DNA of 25,589 nucleotides from assembly GCA_934454585.1 (NCBI GenBank), contig CAKSFP010000034.1, positions 1 to 25,589 on the forward strand, written 5' to 3'. This document shows positions 1 through 5,375 of this stretch, piece after piece (position 1 is the first letter of the stretch; the number at the start of each line of letters is the position of its first letter). The notes below the pieces were generated by a model that was not told the origin of the DNA, did not search any database, and saw only the letters and a list, made by a program, of their open reading frames with translations. This stretch comes from an uncultured Clostridia bacterium (GTDB lineage: Bacteria > Bacillota > Clostridia > UMGS1810). A program made the position numbers and the translations under genes.

Positions 1-125
1 TTTTTGAATTGATTTTATATTTGATTTTTACGGTGTCCCCGGTTCAAGTCCGGTCAAACGCTATAGTGCATCTACTGCTTTTTAGTCAAATCGAATTTTT
101 CAAAAATGCTCAAAAACCGCATAAG

Positions 126-166
126 AAAGCGGTCAAAACAGATTGCATCTATTTTGACCGCTTTTT
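126..166. terminator. Bidirectional hairpin terminator downstream of the tRNA-Lys 3' end
   Basis: A perfect 13-bp inverted repeat, AAAGCGGTCAAAA (126-138) and TTTTGACCGCTTT (152-164), flanks a 13-nt loop and is followed by T162-T166 on the plus strand. On the minus strand the tail is the weaker TTTCTT. It lies just past the CCA end of the minus-strand tRNA-Lys half, where the terminator of the original host tRNA gene would sit. I infer it is host sequence left outside the prophage. Confidence 0.75.
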
Positions 167-167
167 C

Positions 168-212
168 TGGTGCACCATCAGGGGTTCGAACCCGGGACAC
201 CCTGATTAAGAG
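168..212 (-). other. attL: 3' half of tRNA-Lys(CUU) gene, prophage attachment site
   Basis: Read on the minus strand, these 45 bases run from the anticodon loop (CTCTTAATCAG, anticodon CUU) through the variable loop, T arm (GGGTTCGAACCC) and acceptor strand to an encoded CCA. Just inside the prophage (from 213) the sequence stops matching a tRNA: the 5' half, with D arm and anticodon 5' stem, is missing. Tyrosine integrases commonly use the 3' half of tRNA genes as attB and leave one complete and one half copy. The half copy next to int, with its terminator on the far side, fits the host-side remnant; the restored full tRNA should be at the right end, outside the window. I recognised the tRNA by its conserved arms, not by a folding program. 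Confidence 0.85.
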
Positions 213-310
213 CCACAATAGAAACCGCGTATTTACTGAATTTCAAAAGCGTTGACAACAGGTGACAACAGCTGGAAAAGTATCATGTGGTCCGAATCAG
301 GGGGTCTGAT
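213..310. other. Integrase-proximal attP arm with TGACAACA direct repeats
   Basis: No gene is visible between the attachment core and the integrase stop codon. It holds two direct repeats TGACAACA at 253-260 and 263-270, exactly 10 bp (one helical turn) apart, which is the expected look of arm-type integrase or excisionase sites. A 6-bp hairpin, AATCAG/CTGATT (295-300 and 306-311) with a GGGGT loop, touches the integrase stop codon but has no T-run, so it is at best a weak terminator. The binding role is inferred from position. Confidence 0.45.
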
Positions 311-1360
311 TTAACTCGTCTTACGCAGAAAATCGTTAATGCTGATGACTGCCTTGTCGGTCACATCTTTTGAAAAGTCAGTATAAATATTCATAGTTGT
401 TGTTATATCGGCGTGCCCTAAAAGACCCTGGGCGGTTTTCGCGTCCACGCCGGCACGGTAAAGCATTTTCGCATAGGTATGACGGAGTTGGTGCTGGTTC
501 ATGTCAACGCCGATAGCATTACAGTATTTTTTCCATCGCTTTTTAATCATCGTTTCGGTCAGCGGTTTTTCCCCGCCGAATATAAAATCAGTTGGTTTCA
601 TGCCCTTAACATACTCCGCGATTTTGTCGTAAAGCACATCAAGCAAAGGAACCTGGCGTATGCCGGATATACTTTTCGGCATATCTTTGACAACCGGCTT
701 ATTACCGATGAACTCAACTGAGTTGTTCACGAAAATCAGCTTACGCTCCAGGTCGATATTACTTCTGCGTAAAGCAGCAAGTTCACCACGGCGCAGCCCG
801 GTATAACACATTATAAACGCCCACATACCGAACTCGGTATCCATGGCGTGCTCGTTAATAAGCTGAACGACCGCATCGGGGACGGAGTGCCGTCTGCCCG
901 ATGACGCATTTTTCGGAATTTTAAGCACATCGGAATAGTTGCGCACATCAACGCCGTTGAATATGGCGTACTTGACAATAAGCCCGTATACTATTTTGAC
1001 TTTTGAAATAGCCGACTTACTGTAGCCTCTGTCTGCAAGGCTGTCAAGCAGATTTTGAAGTTCAATTGGCGTTATCGACTCGATATCGCGGGTATAGAAC
1101 ACCTCAAGCTTTTTTGCGGCTGTTTCGTAGCAATCCCAGGTTGAATATGAAACCTGTTTTTCCTTTTTCCTCAGTAGCTGGTCGGCAATGCAGCCGAAGT
1201 TATGTTTCTTGTGAAAATCCTTAATGTTGTATTCAAGGATTTTTTGCAATATTTCGTCCTCTGCCTCCTTTTCGGTCAAGCCGATAGATGAATAAAATGC
1301 GATTCTTTTACCGCCGACAGGCACATATTTCATGTATCTGCCGTCACTTCTCTTTTTCAT
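311..1360 (-). CDS. int: Tyrosine site-specific integrase
   Basis: Phage integrase of the lambda/Tn916 tyrosine recombinase family that cuts and rejoins attP with a tRNA-Lys attB. From the ATG at 1358-1360 the protein is 349 aa. The first ~50 residues resemble an AP2-like arm-binding domain, residues about 55-150 a SAM-like core-binding domain, and the rest the catalytic domain. Visible active-site residues are R190 (in TGLRRGE), K229 (in PKSISG), H290 and R293 (HQLRH), H316 (LLGHAD) and nucleophile Y326 (MNIYTDF). The set is complete, so it should be active. I chose the ATG with GGAG 9 nt upstream; the upstream in-frame TTG lies only 2 nt from that site. It sits beside the attachment site, as usual. 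No good promoter of its own is visible on the minus strand, so it may depend on transcription from the toxin-antitoxin side. Confidence 0.95.
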   Translation of the reverse strand: MKKRSDGRYMKYVPVGGKRIAFYSSIGLTEKEAEDEILQKILEYNIKDFHKKHNFGCIADQLLRKKEKQVSYSTWDCYETAAKKLEVFYTRDIESITPIELQNLLDSLADRGYSKSAISKVKIVYGLIVKYAIFNGVDVRNYSDVLKIPKNASSGRRHSVPDAVVQLINEHAMDTEFGMWAFIMCYTGLRRGELAALRRSNIDLERKLIFVNNSVEFIGNKPVVKDMPKSISGIRQVPLLDVLYDKIAEYVKGMKPTDFIFGGEKPLTETMIKKRWKKYCNAIGVDMNQHQLRHTYAKMLYRAGVDAKTAQGLLGHADITTTMNIYTDFSKDVTDKAVISINDFLRKTS

Positions 1361-1382
1361 ATGCAAATTCTCCTTTTTGTGT

Positions 1383-1411
1383 TTGACAAATAGGCTCGCA
1401 TATGCTAAAAT
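1383..1411 (+). promoter_or_regulatory. Consensus extended -10 promoter for a small RNA
   Basis: TTGACA (1383-1388), a 17-nt spacer, and TAAAAT (1406-1411) preceded by TG at 1403-1404 form a near-perfect extended -10 sigma-A promoter on the plus strand. The predicted start is about 1418. It points away from int and toward the 3' end of the minus-strand toxin-antitoxin operon, so it serves no protein gene visible here. Confidence 0.7.
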
Positions 1412-1417
1412 ATCATT

Positions 1418-1490
1418 GATGGGATGATATTAAGCAAAGCACGCCTTAATTTGTCCTCTGCCCTGCCGCTGCAACGGTGGGGCATTTTTT
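1418..1490 (+). ncRNA. Candidate ~73-nt small RNA antisense to the integrase leader
   Basis: Between the promoter at 1383-1411 and a strong intrinsic terminator (stem 1459-1468 with 1475-1484, ten pairs including two wobbles, loop CTGCAA, then T1485-T1490) lies a transcript of about 73 nt without a convincing ORF. Its 5' end holds an inverted repeat ATATCAT-N7-ATGATAT (1410-1430) that overlaps the predicted start and could be an operator or a 5' stem. It is transcribed against any mRNA that reads from the toxin-antitoxin operon into int. A role in damping integrase expression, by antisense pairing or transcriptional interference, is inference. I do not recognise an RNA family. Confidence 0.55.
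1459..1490 (+). terminator. Intrinsic terminator of the small RNA
   Basis: Stem TGCCCTGCCG pairs with CGGTGGGGCA around a six-base loop and is followed by six Ts. The T-run is only on the plus-strand side, so it ends plus-strand transcription and would not stop the minus-strand toxin-antitoxin operon. Confidence 0.8.
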
Positions 1491-1528
1491 ATTGATTAAT
1501 TATTGTCCATGACACGGTTTTGCGAGGT

Positions 1529-1813
1529 TCAAACCGATGTATGTGTATTAAGCGGAACCACATCCAATGTTAAGCCGAGCGGTCTGAGTATTCTCAAGAC
1601 CGTTGTAAGCTGCGGATCCGTGCGGTTGTTTTCAAATCTTGCGATAAAGGTTTGTTTTATGCCGGTGAGTTCTTCAAGTTCAGATTGAGTGATGCCGGAT
1701 TTCTTTCTTGCCTCCAGGATTTCACCGATGATTTTAACCTTCAAGTCGATTTCGTCCCAGTCATCTTGTGACAGCGATTTGATATTCTTTTTTACATCAT
1801 TCCAGTTACGCAT
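1529..1813 (-). CDS. XRE-family HTH antitoxin (HigA-like)
   Basis: 94-aa protein from the ATG at 1811-1813, which has AGGAGT 8 nt upstream; the in-frame GTG three codons earlier overlaps that ribosome site. The N-terminal ~30 residues are acidic and helical. A Cro/CI-type helix-turn-helix follows (GEILEARKKSGITQSELEEL... with recognition helix TFIARFENNR), then a short tail. It overlaps the toxin gene by 8 nt and is translated after it, the order of HigBA-type systems, where the HTH antitoxin neutralises the toxin and represses the operon. The pair is expected to stabilise the prophage or affect superinfection; that role is inferred from family and position. Confidence 0.85.
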   Translation of the reverse strand: MRNWNDVKKNIKSLSQDDWDEIDLKVKIIGEILEARKKSGITQSELEELTGIKQTFIARFENNRTDPQLTTVLRILRPLGLTLDVVPLNTHTSV

Positions 1814-2177
1814 TGTTTTCACTCCTTTTTAGATAATCAGCCAACATTCGGCGCGCCTTTTCAATTTCACGCGGCGGTGTTTTTTCGGTTTTCTTGACAA
1901 AATGGTTTAAGAGCAGATATTTGTTGTTCGATTTATAGGCAAAAAGCACTCTGTCCCTTGTCGGTCGCAATTCCCAAAATTCCGTCCCGACAAGTTTCTT
2001 AACAAAAGGCTCGCCTATATAAGTGCCGAATTTGCAAAGCAGTTCCATGTACTCGGTGAATTTTTTCAAGCGTATTCGACAATCCTTGTTAGTGCTTGCC
2101 TTTTCGTCCAGTTCGTCGAGCCATTCTCCAGTCTCCGAATAACCGTTTTTGTCCTCATAAAATTCAATTTCAAACAT
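1806..2177 (-). CDS. RelE/HigB-family toxin (phage Gp49-like)
   Basis: 123-aa protein of the Gp49-like/RelE superfamily, which are ribosome-dependent or free mRNA interferases. Supporting features: the opening strand FEIEFYEDKNG, the helical section with WLDELD, and the core FWELRPTRDRVLFAY followed by YLLLNHFVKKTEKTPPREIEKA, which is the signature region with basic residues and the H-F-KKT motif. The C-terminal helix ARRMLADYL is normal for the family, so the toxin looks intact. The ATG at 2175-2177 has GAAAGGG about 10 nt upstream. It heads a two-gene minus-strand operon with the HTH antitoxin. Confidence 0.85.
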   Translation of the reverse strand: MFEIEFYEDKNGYSETGEWLDELDEKASTNKDCRIRLKKFTEYMELLCKFGTYIGEPFVKKLVGTEFWELRPTRDRVLFAYKSNNKYLLLNHFVKKTEKTPPREIEKARRMLADYLKRSENNA

Positions 2178-2200
2178 TAGTAGTTTACCCTTTCAATACT

Positions 2201-2230
2201 ATAATATAACTAATAAGTTCTATTTGTCAA
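2201..2230 (-). promoter_or_regulatory. Promoter of the toxin-antitoxin operon
   Basis: On the minus strand TTGACA (2225-2230) and TATTAT (2201-2206) are separated by 18 nt, with the toxin ribosome site just downstream. The surrounding 70 bases are very AT-rich. I could not identify a clear operator palindrome. Confidence 0.6.
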
Positions 2231-2269
2231 TATGTTATTGAAAATTTAATAAAATTTTAATTATAATCA

Positions 2270-2290
2270 TTGATTTTCCCGAAAAATCAA
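2270..2290 (-). terminator. Weak hairpin at the end of the membrane-protein gene
   Basis: TTGATTTT (2270-2277) and AAAATCAA (2283-2290) form a stem around a short GC loop and overlap the stop codon at 2287-2289. On the minus strand the following sequence is AT-rich but lacks a clean T-run, so termination would be weak. Confidence 0.4.
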
Positions 2291-3081
2291 CCGCCGCATT
2301 TTCCGCAAGCTGTTCTACCCATAGCTTTAGCTTTTTGTAAACTTATCGGACTACCTTTGCCTTTCAGCGTGCCGCACCCTGCTTTGTGATACTTTGTCCC
2401 GGTCTGTCCTATATACACAGTTACATCATCGGACGAAGTTGCCGATTCAGCCGGTGCGGGTGTTGGAGCAGGCGCCGGGGTTGCTGCCGGTTTTGGTGTT
2501 TCAACAGGCTTTGGAGTCTCAACCGGAGCCGGTGCCGGAGTAGTTGCCTGTTTTGGAGTCTCAACAGGCTTTGGTGATTCGACAGGCTGAGCCGCCGGCT
2601 GTTGAGGTTGCTGTTGCTCTGCCAGTTTGTCGGTTTCATTATTCGCAGATTCTTCATCTTCCCTGTTTTCATCGTCGGCACTTTGCTGTTCCTCTTGTTT
2701 ATCCTCGTCCGTATTGTTTTCCGCTACATCGTTATCGGCAATATCGGAGTTTTCGGTTTGAACAGTATCGGGTGCTTTCGGTGCCGGAGTTTTTGGAGCC
2801 GGTGTGACAATTATCATGATTATTAAGAAAAAAGCAAATGCGCACTGCGGTAAAATCGGTTTGGCATTTTTAGTTCTGACAACTGTTATTGCAGCGCCGA
2901 TTAAATTCGGAATAAATGCAATAAGCAAAGCCATTACTATGGTTGTCCAAAAACCATTACCCCAAGCAACAATAATACATAAAATGTAGTACAGAGATGC
3001 AATAACCATTTTCCAAGGTTTACGAGTTCTGAACCCTAAGATGTTATCAAGCAAGTTGAGTTTTTTTGAATTCTCATCCAT
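2287..3081 (-). CDS. Membrane protein with acidic/Pro-rich linker and C-terminal Cys/His domain
   Basis: 264 aa. Three hydrophobic segments (about 24-40, 46-67, 79-93) are followed by a Glu/Asp/Asn/Gln-rich stretch (105-165), a Pro/Thr/Ala stretch built from repeats such as PVETPKP (166-212), and a compact C-terminal domain (221-264). That domain reads VYIGQTGTKYHKAGC ... TACGKCGG; H232, C236, C259 and C262 are spaced like the YHxxxC...CxxC putative zinc-binding domain found at the ends of nuclease-like, lipoprotein and competence-associated proteins. The linker probably holds the domain away from the membrane, on the outer face if it behaves like other Pro/Thr spacers. The ATG has AGGAGAG 8 nt upstream. 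Only 19 nt separate it from the repressor stop codon, so it is very likely co-transcribed with the repressor and expressed in the lysogen. Its function is unknown; a lysogenic-conversion or superinfection role is inference. Confidence 0.8.
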   Translation of the reverse strand: MDENSKKLNLLDNILGFRTRKPWKMVIASLYYILCIIVAWGNGFWTTIVMALLIAFIPNLIGAAITVVRTKNAKPILPQCAFAFFLIIMIIVTPAPKTPAPKAPDTVQTENSDIADNDVAENNTDEDKQEEQQSADDENREDEESANNETDKLAEQQQPQQPAAQPVESPKPVETPKQATTPAPAPVETPKPVETPKPAATPAPAPTPAPAESATSSDDVTVYIGQTGTKYHKAGCGTLKGKGSPISLQKAKAMGRTACGKCGG

Positions 3082-3100
3082 TGTTGATCTCTCCTCTTTT

Positions 3101-3724
3101 TTATCTTACGCAACTCATAAAGGCGACAGCCTTGCCGAGGATACGCACATAGTTCATTTCTTCTCTTTCAAACACAATATCGGTATACAAAGGGTTTTCA
3201 GCACGGAGAATAATTCTGTCTGACTGTATATACACACGCTTGAGCGTTGCCTCGTCATCATGCACGACGGCAGCAATTTCACCGTTATTGACAGTCGGCT
3301 GTTCACGGATAAACACCACATCGCCGTCGAATATCCGAGCGTTAATCATGCTGTCGCCCCTGGCAATGAGACAAAAATCCGCATTGATATCCGCACTTGC
3401 CTCAACATATGACTCATACTCCTCATTGCAATATATCGGTTTCCCACAAGCAATTTTCCCAAGCATCGGAAACCGTTTCTTTTCTACAGGTTTGAGCCCG
3501 TATTTTTCAAAATCAATTTCATTTGATTCCCAACCCATTATAAATGCAGGTGTCGTTTGTAGCGCAATTGCAAGCAGTTCGATTTTATCGGAGGGAATAT
3601 TTGATATCACTCCACTTTCATATCTTTGAATGGTCTGTCTTGTTATGCCTACAATTTTTGCAACTTCTTCAAGGGTCATCCCGAGTTCTTGACGCCTCTT
3701 TTTAATTCGTTCTGAAATCGTCAT
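3101..3724 (-). CDS. CI/LexA-type prophage repressor (HTH + S24 peptidase)
   Basis: 207-aa repressor. Residues 1-60 are an XRE helix-turn-helix (LEEVAKIVGITRQTIQRYESG). Residues about 85-205 are an S24/LexA-like autoprotease with Ser125 (ARGDSM), Lys162 (EATLKRVY) and a likely self-cleavage bond C93-G94 (KIACGKP), where LexA has Ala-Gly. It should hold the lytic promoter off and cleave itself when RecA filaments form, which makes the prophage SOS-inducible (family knowledge). The ATG has GGAGG 6 nt upstream. It is divergent from the Cro-like gene across a shared operator region and is followed 19 nt later by the membrane-protein gene. Confidence 0.93.
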   Translation of the reverse strand: MTISERIKKRRQELGMTLEEVAKIVGITRQTIQRYESGVISNIPSDKIELLAIALQTTPAFIMGWESNEIDFEKYGLKPVEKKRFPMLGKIACGKPIYCNEEYESYVEASADINADFCLIARGDSMINARIFDGDVVFIREQPTVNNGEIAAVVHDDEATLKRVYIQSDRIILRAENPLYTDIVFEREEMNYVRILGKAVAFMSCVR

Positions 3725-3752
3725 ATTATACCTCCATTCATTTATACACTAT

Positions 3753-3780
3753 ATTATAACACAAATTACGCAATATGCAA
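3753..3780 (-). promoter_or_regulatory. Repressor-maintenance promoter (PRM-like)
   Basis: On the minus strand TTGCAT (3775-3780) and TATAAT (3753-3758) are spaced by 16 nt. The -35 box lies inside a 17-bp operator-like sequence (3765-3781), so occupancy there would control repressor synthesis. Confidence 0.65.
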
Positions 3781-3781
3781 C
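3765..3781. promoter_or_regulatory. Operator candidate OA
   Basis: ATTACGCAATATGCAAC matches the operator at 3844-3860 at 12 of 17 positions and overlaps the PRM-like -35 box. It is the weakest member of the set. Confidence 0.45.
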
Positions 3782-3806
3782 ACTTTTTTTATATTTTTTC
3801 AAAAAA

Positions 3807-3823
3807 AGTACTTGACAAGTAAC
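3807..3823. promoter_or_regulatory. Operator candidate OB, over the PR -35 box
   Basis: AGTACTTGACAAGTAAC contains the perfect 11-bp palindrome ACTTGACAAGT, centred on the TTGACA box of the rightward promoter. Repressor or Cro bound here would block RNA polymerase directly. Confidence 0.6.
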
Positions 3824-3840
3824 AAAATGAATGTTATTAT
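3812..3840 (+). promoter_or_regulatory. Early lytic promoter (PR-like)
   Basis: TTGACA (3812-3817), a 17-nt spacer and TATTAT (3835-3840) are close to the sigma-A consensus; the start is expected near 3847. It drives the Cro-like gene and the whole early operon. Two operator copies overlap it. Confidence 0.85.
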
Positions 3841-3843
3841 TGT

Positions 3844-3860
3844 GTTACGCAGTAAGTGAC
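3844..3860. promoter_or_regulatory. Operator candidate OC, over the PR start site
   Basis: GTTACGCAGTAAGTGAC is an imperfect palindrome whose outer half-sites GTTAC/GTGAC match the copy at 4075-4091. It covers the predicted transcription start of PR. Confidence 0.6.
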
Positions 3861-3876
3861 AAACGGAGGTGAGAAC

Positions 3877-4086
3877 ATGATTAACACGGCAAAATTAAAA
3901 GGTTTAATCACCGAACGCGGCACATCGCAAAGACAGCTCGCAAAAATGCTCGGAATGACTGATAAAACCTTTTATTCGAAGATGCGCAAAGGTGTATTTG
4001 ATAGCGATGAAATTCAACAAATGATATCCATATTGAGCATTGAAAATCCTATTGATATTTTTTTTGCGTCCAATGTCACTTGTTAA
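3877..4086 (+). CDS. Cro-like HTH regulator (DUF739-like)
   Basis: 69 aa from the ATG at 3877, with GGAGGTGA just upstream; the longer reading from a GTG at 3856 would run through the ribosome site. The sequence has the form of small phage Cro/DUF739 proteins: INTAKLKGLITERG, a helix-turn-helix (TSQRQLAKMLGMTDKTFYSKM) and a closing IDIFFASNV strand typical of this group. It is the first gene of the rightward operon, divergent from the repressor, and probably competes for the same operators to favour lytic growth. A fourth operator copy overlaps its stop codon. Confidence 0.85.
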   Translation: MINTAKLKGLITERGTSQRQLAKMLGMTDKTFYSKMRKGVFDSDEIQQMISILSIENPIDIFFASNVTC

Positions 4087-4091
4087 GTAAC
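4075..4091. promoter_or_regulatory. Operator candidate OD at the end of the Cro-like gene
   Basis: GTCACTTGTTAAGTAAC is the most symmetric copy of the operator set (GTYACTTGNNAAGTRAC) and shares ACTTG-NN-AAGTAAC with the copy at 3807-3823. It overlaps the stop codon at 4084-4086. It could act as a distal site for DNA looping or as a roadblock. Confidence 0.5.
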
Positions 4092-4118
4092 ATTTTAATT
4101 TATTAAGGAGGCACAGAG

Positions 4119-4154
4119 ATGAAAGGAAAATGGAAAGGCTATGGAACAACTTAA
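4119..4154 (+). CDS. Possible 11-aa micro-ORF / leader peptide
   Basis: ATG at 4119 with a strong AAGGAGG 8 nt upstream encodes only MKGKWKGYGTT before TAA at 4152. A second tiny frame from ATG 4141 (MEQLNEEVIK) ends in a TGA that overlaps the start of the lipoprotein gene at 4170. The ribosome site is too good to ignore, but the peptide may simply be a leader or a decayed gene. Confidence 0.3.
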   Translation: MKGKWKGYGTT

Positions 4155-4169
4155 CGAGGAGGTGATTAA

Positions 4170-4550
4170 ATGAAACGATTTGTAACAATGGCGGCAATTT
4201 TGAGTATTGCCGCAACGCTTGCCGGATGTTCCGAGGCGAGCAGAGTGAACTACAACATAAGCAAACAGGCACAGTATTTTGAATGTGAGCGAAAAATAAC
4301 TGTTTACAATGCAAGGACAGATAACATTATCCTCGAGGCAGAAGGATACATGGATATATCAAACAACGAAAATAACGAACTTGTTGTGACTGTAAAGACC
4401 GGCGCAAATGAATACAAGAAAAACTATGTATATCTGAATGACTACACAATGTATGCAGTCGAAGATATCACAGGAACACATTCGGATCCGTATCATTATA
4501 AGTTATATTGGCACACCGAAGTTCTTCCGACAGTTGAAACAAGACCATAA
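4170..4550 (+). CDS. Small phage lipoprotein (beta-sandwich lipoprotein type)
   Basis: 126 aa. Residues 1-20 are a lipoprotein signal (MKRF, hydrophobic core, lipobox LAGC with C20), so the mature protein should be anchored on the outer face of the membrane. The rest (SRVNYNISKQAQYF, a central ITVYNARTDNIILEAEGYM, and the VEDITG... end) resembles the beta-sandwich lipoproteins common in early regions of Clostridia prophages. The start has GAGGAGG 7 nt upstream. It is the first full-size gene after cro and so is made very early. The function is not established; surface exclusion of other phages is a possibility by analogy with other phage lipoproteins. Confidence 0.8.
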   Translation: MKRFVTMAAILSIAATLAGCSEASRVNYNISKQAQYFECERKITVYNARTDNIILEAEGYMDISNNENNELVVTVKTGANEYKKNYVYLNDYTMYAVEDITGTHSDPYHYKLYWHTEVLPTVETRP

Positions 4551-4595
4551 GGCGATTGTGTTTTGCATAAATGCACATAGAAAGGATGATTAACT

Positions 4596-4781
4596 ATGGA
4601 GAAAGAGGGATATCGCGACAACATCGAGCGCATAAAGGCGATGTACCCCTCAAAGGAACTGCTCACCATTAAAGAGGTCAGCAAATTCCTTGGGATAGAT
4701 GCGCGAACTGTAAAGAAAACATTTCAGCTTGTGAACGGCAAATATATGTCGGTCGCAGTGCTGGCAAGAAAAATATCATAA
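4596..4781 (+). CDS. Small excisionase-like / MerR-type HTH protein
   Basis: 61 aa. The middle part, LLTIKEVSKFLGIDARTVKKTF, has the pattern of winged-helix/excisionase (helix_turn_helix 17-like) proteins, with the turn at LGID and a basic recognition helix. Start ATG with AAAGGA about 9 nt upstream. In the early operon of a temperate phage it is the best candidate for excisionase (Xis), but size and motif fit other small DNA-binding proteins as well. Confidence 0.65.
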   Translation: MEKEGYRDNIERIKAMYPSKELLTIKEVSKFLGIDARTVKKTFQLVNGKYMSVAVLARKIS

Positions 4782-4797
4782 ACAGGAGGATTTTAAG

Positions 4798-5052
4798 ATG
4801 AAAGAGGAAACACTTGAAAAGATTTTGGGGATAGCCAGCGTGGTGGCGCAGACAGCAGAGGCAGAGGGCAGCAGAGCAACAATCGAGTTTGACGGCAACC
4901 CGTACGACAAGAACGATAAAATTGTGGTTAGACTGCAAAGCTCAAGCGGTGCGGTTGCTGACAATGTGATTCAGCATTGCATGGTAAACGACATGTTCAC
5001 GAATCTGCGATTCGGCGGACTGGAGATAATGCCGGGGCGTGAGGACGAATGA
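4798..5052 (+). CDS. Hypothetical early phage protein (84 aa)
   Basis: I do not recognise a family. The protein is acidic, with an N-terminal amphipathic helix (MKEETLEKILGIASVVAQTAEAE) and a probable beta region (KIVVRL). AGGAGG lies 6 nt upstream of the ATG. Its last four bases (ATGA) are shared with the next gene, so the two are translationally coupled. Confidence 0.75.
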   Translation: MKEETLEKILGIASVVAQTAEAEGSRATIEFDGNPYDKNDKIVVRLQSSSGAVADNVIQHCMVNDMFTNLRFGGLEIMPGREDE

Positions 5053-5372
5053 ACAGCGGTTTTGAGTATGTGACCCGACGGACGATGGAATACAACAGGC
5101 TAAACGAGCTTATGCTGCCGCAGCTCCGTCACGACAGATTCAATGACGGGCAAGCCACTCTTGACGAGCTGATAGATGCCTGGGAAAAAGGCTTGCCGGT
5201 AACCTGTGACGGCAGAAAGTACAAGAAAATATATTCCCTCGCCGTAATAAACGATGAGCACGACCGCAAATATCTCAGAGTGGAACTGCTCAGCATCCGC
5301 AGTAGCGGCATCGGCACACCGCACACGATTGTTACGGCAAACCCGATGAGTATATTCATAGACAAGGAGTGA
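5049..5372 (+). CDS. Hypothetical early phage protein (107 aa)
   Basis: Unrecognised. The N-terminal half is helical and charged (EYNRLNELMLPQLRHDRF). The C-terminal half looks like beta strands (KKIYSLAVINDEHDRKYLRVELLS). It starts in an ATGA overlap with the preceding gene and ends just before the Cys-rich protein gene, whose ribosome site lies inside its last codons. No signal peptide or membrane segment. Confidence 0.75.
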   Translation: MNSGFEYVTRRTMEYNRLNELMLPQLRHDRFNDGQATLDELIDAWEKGLPVTCDGRKYKKIYSLAVINDEHDRKYLRVELLSIRSSGIGTPHTIVTANPMSIFIDKE

Positions 5373-5375
5373 TTG

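Noticed and set aside
9..209. 66-aa open frame at the left end
   Set aside because: It runs through the terminator hairpin and the tRNA-Lys half in the antisense direction and has no ribosome site.
2455..2590. Short imperfect DNA repeats, considered as a CRISPR-like or VNTR array
   Set aside because: They encode the PVETPKP-type linker in frame and vary in spacing and sequence; no CRISPR-type spacers.
2386..2826. Several plus-strand frames inside the membrane-protein gene
   Set aside because: Low-complexity shadows of the Pro/Glu-rich linker on the other strand.
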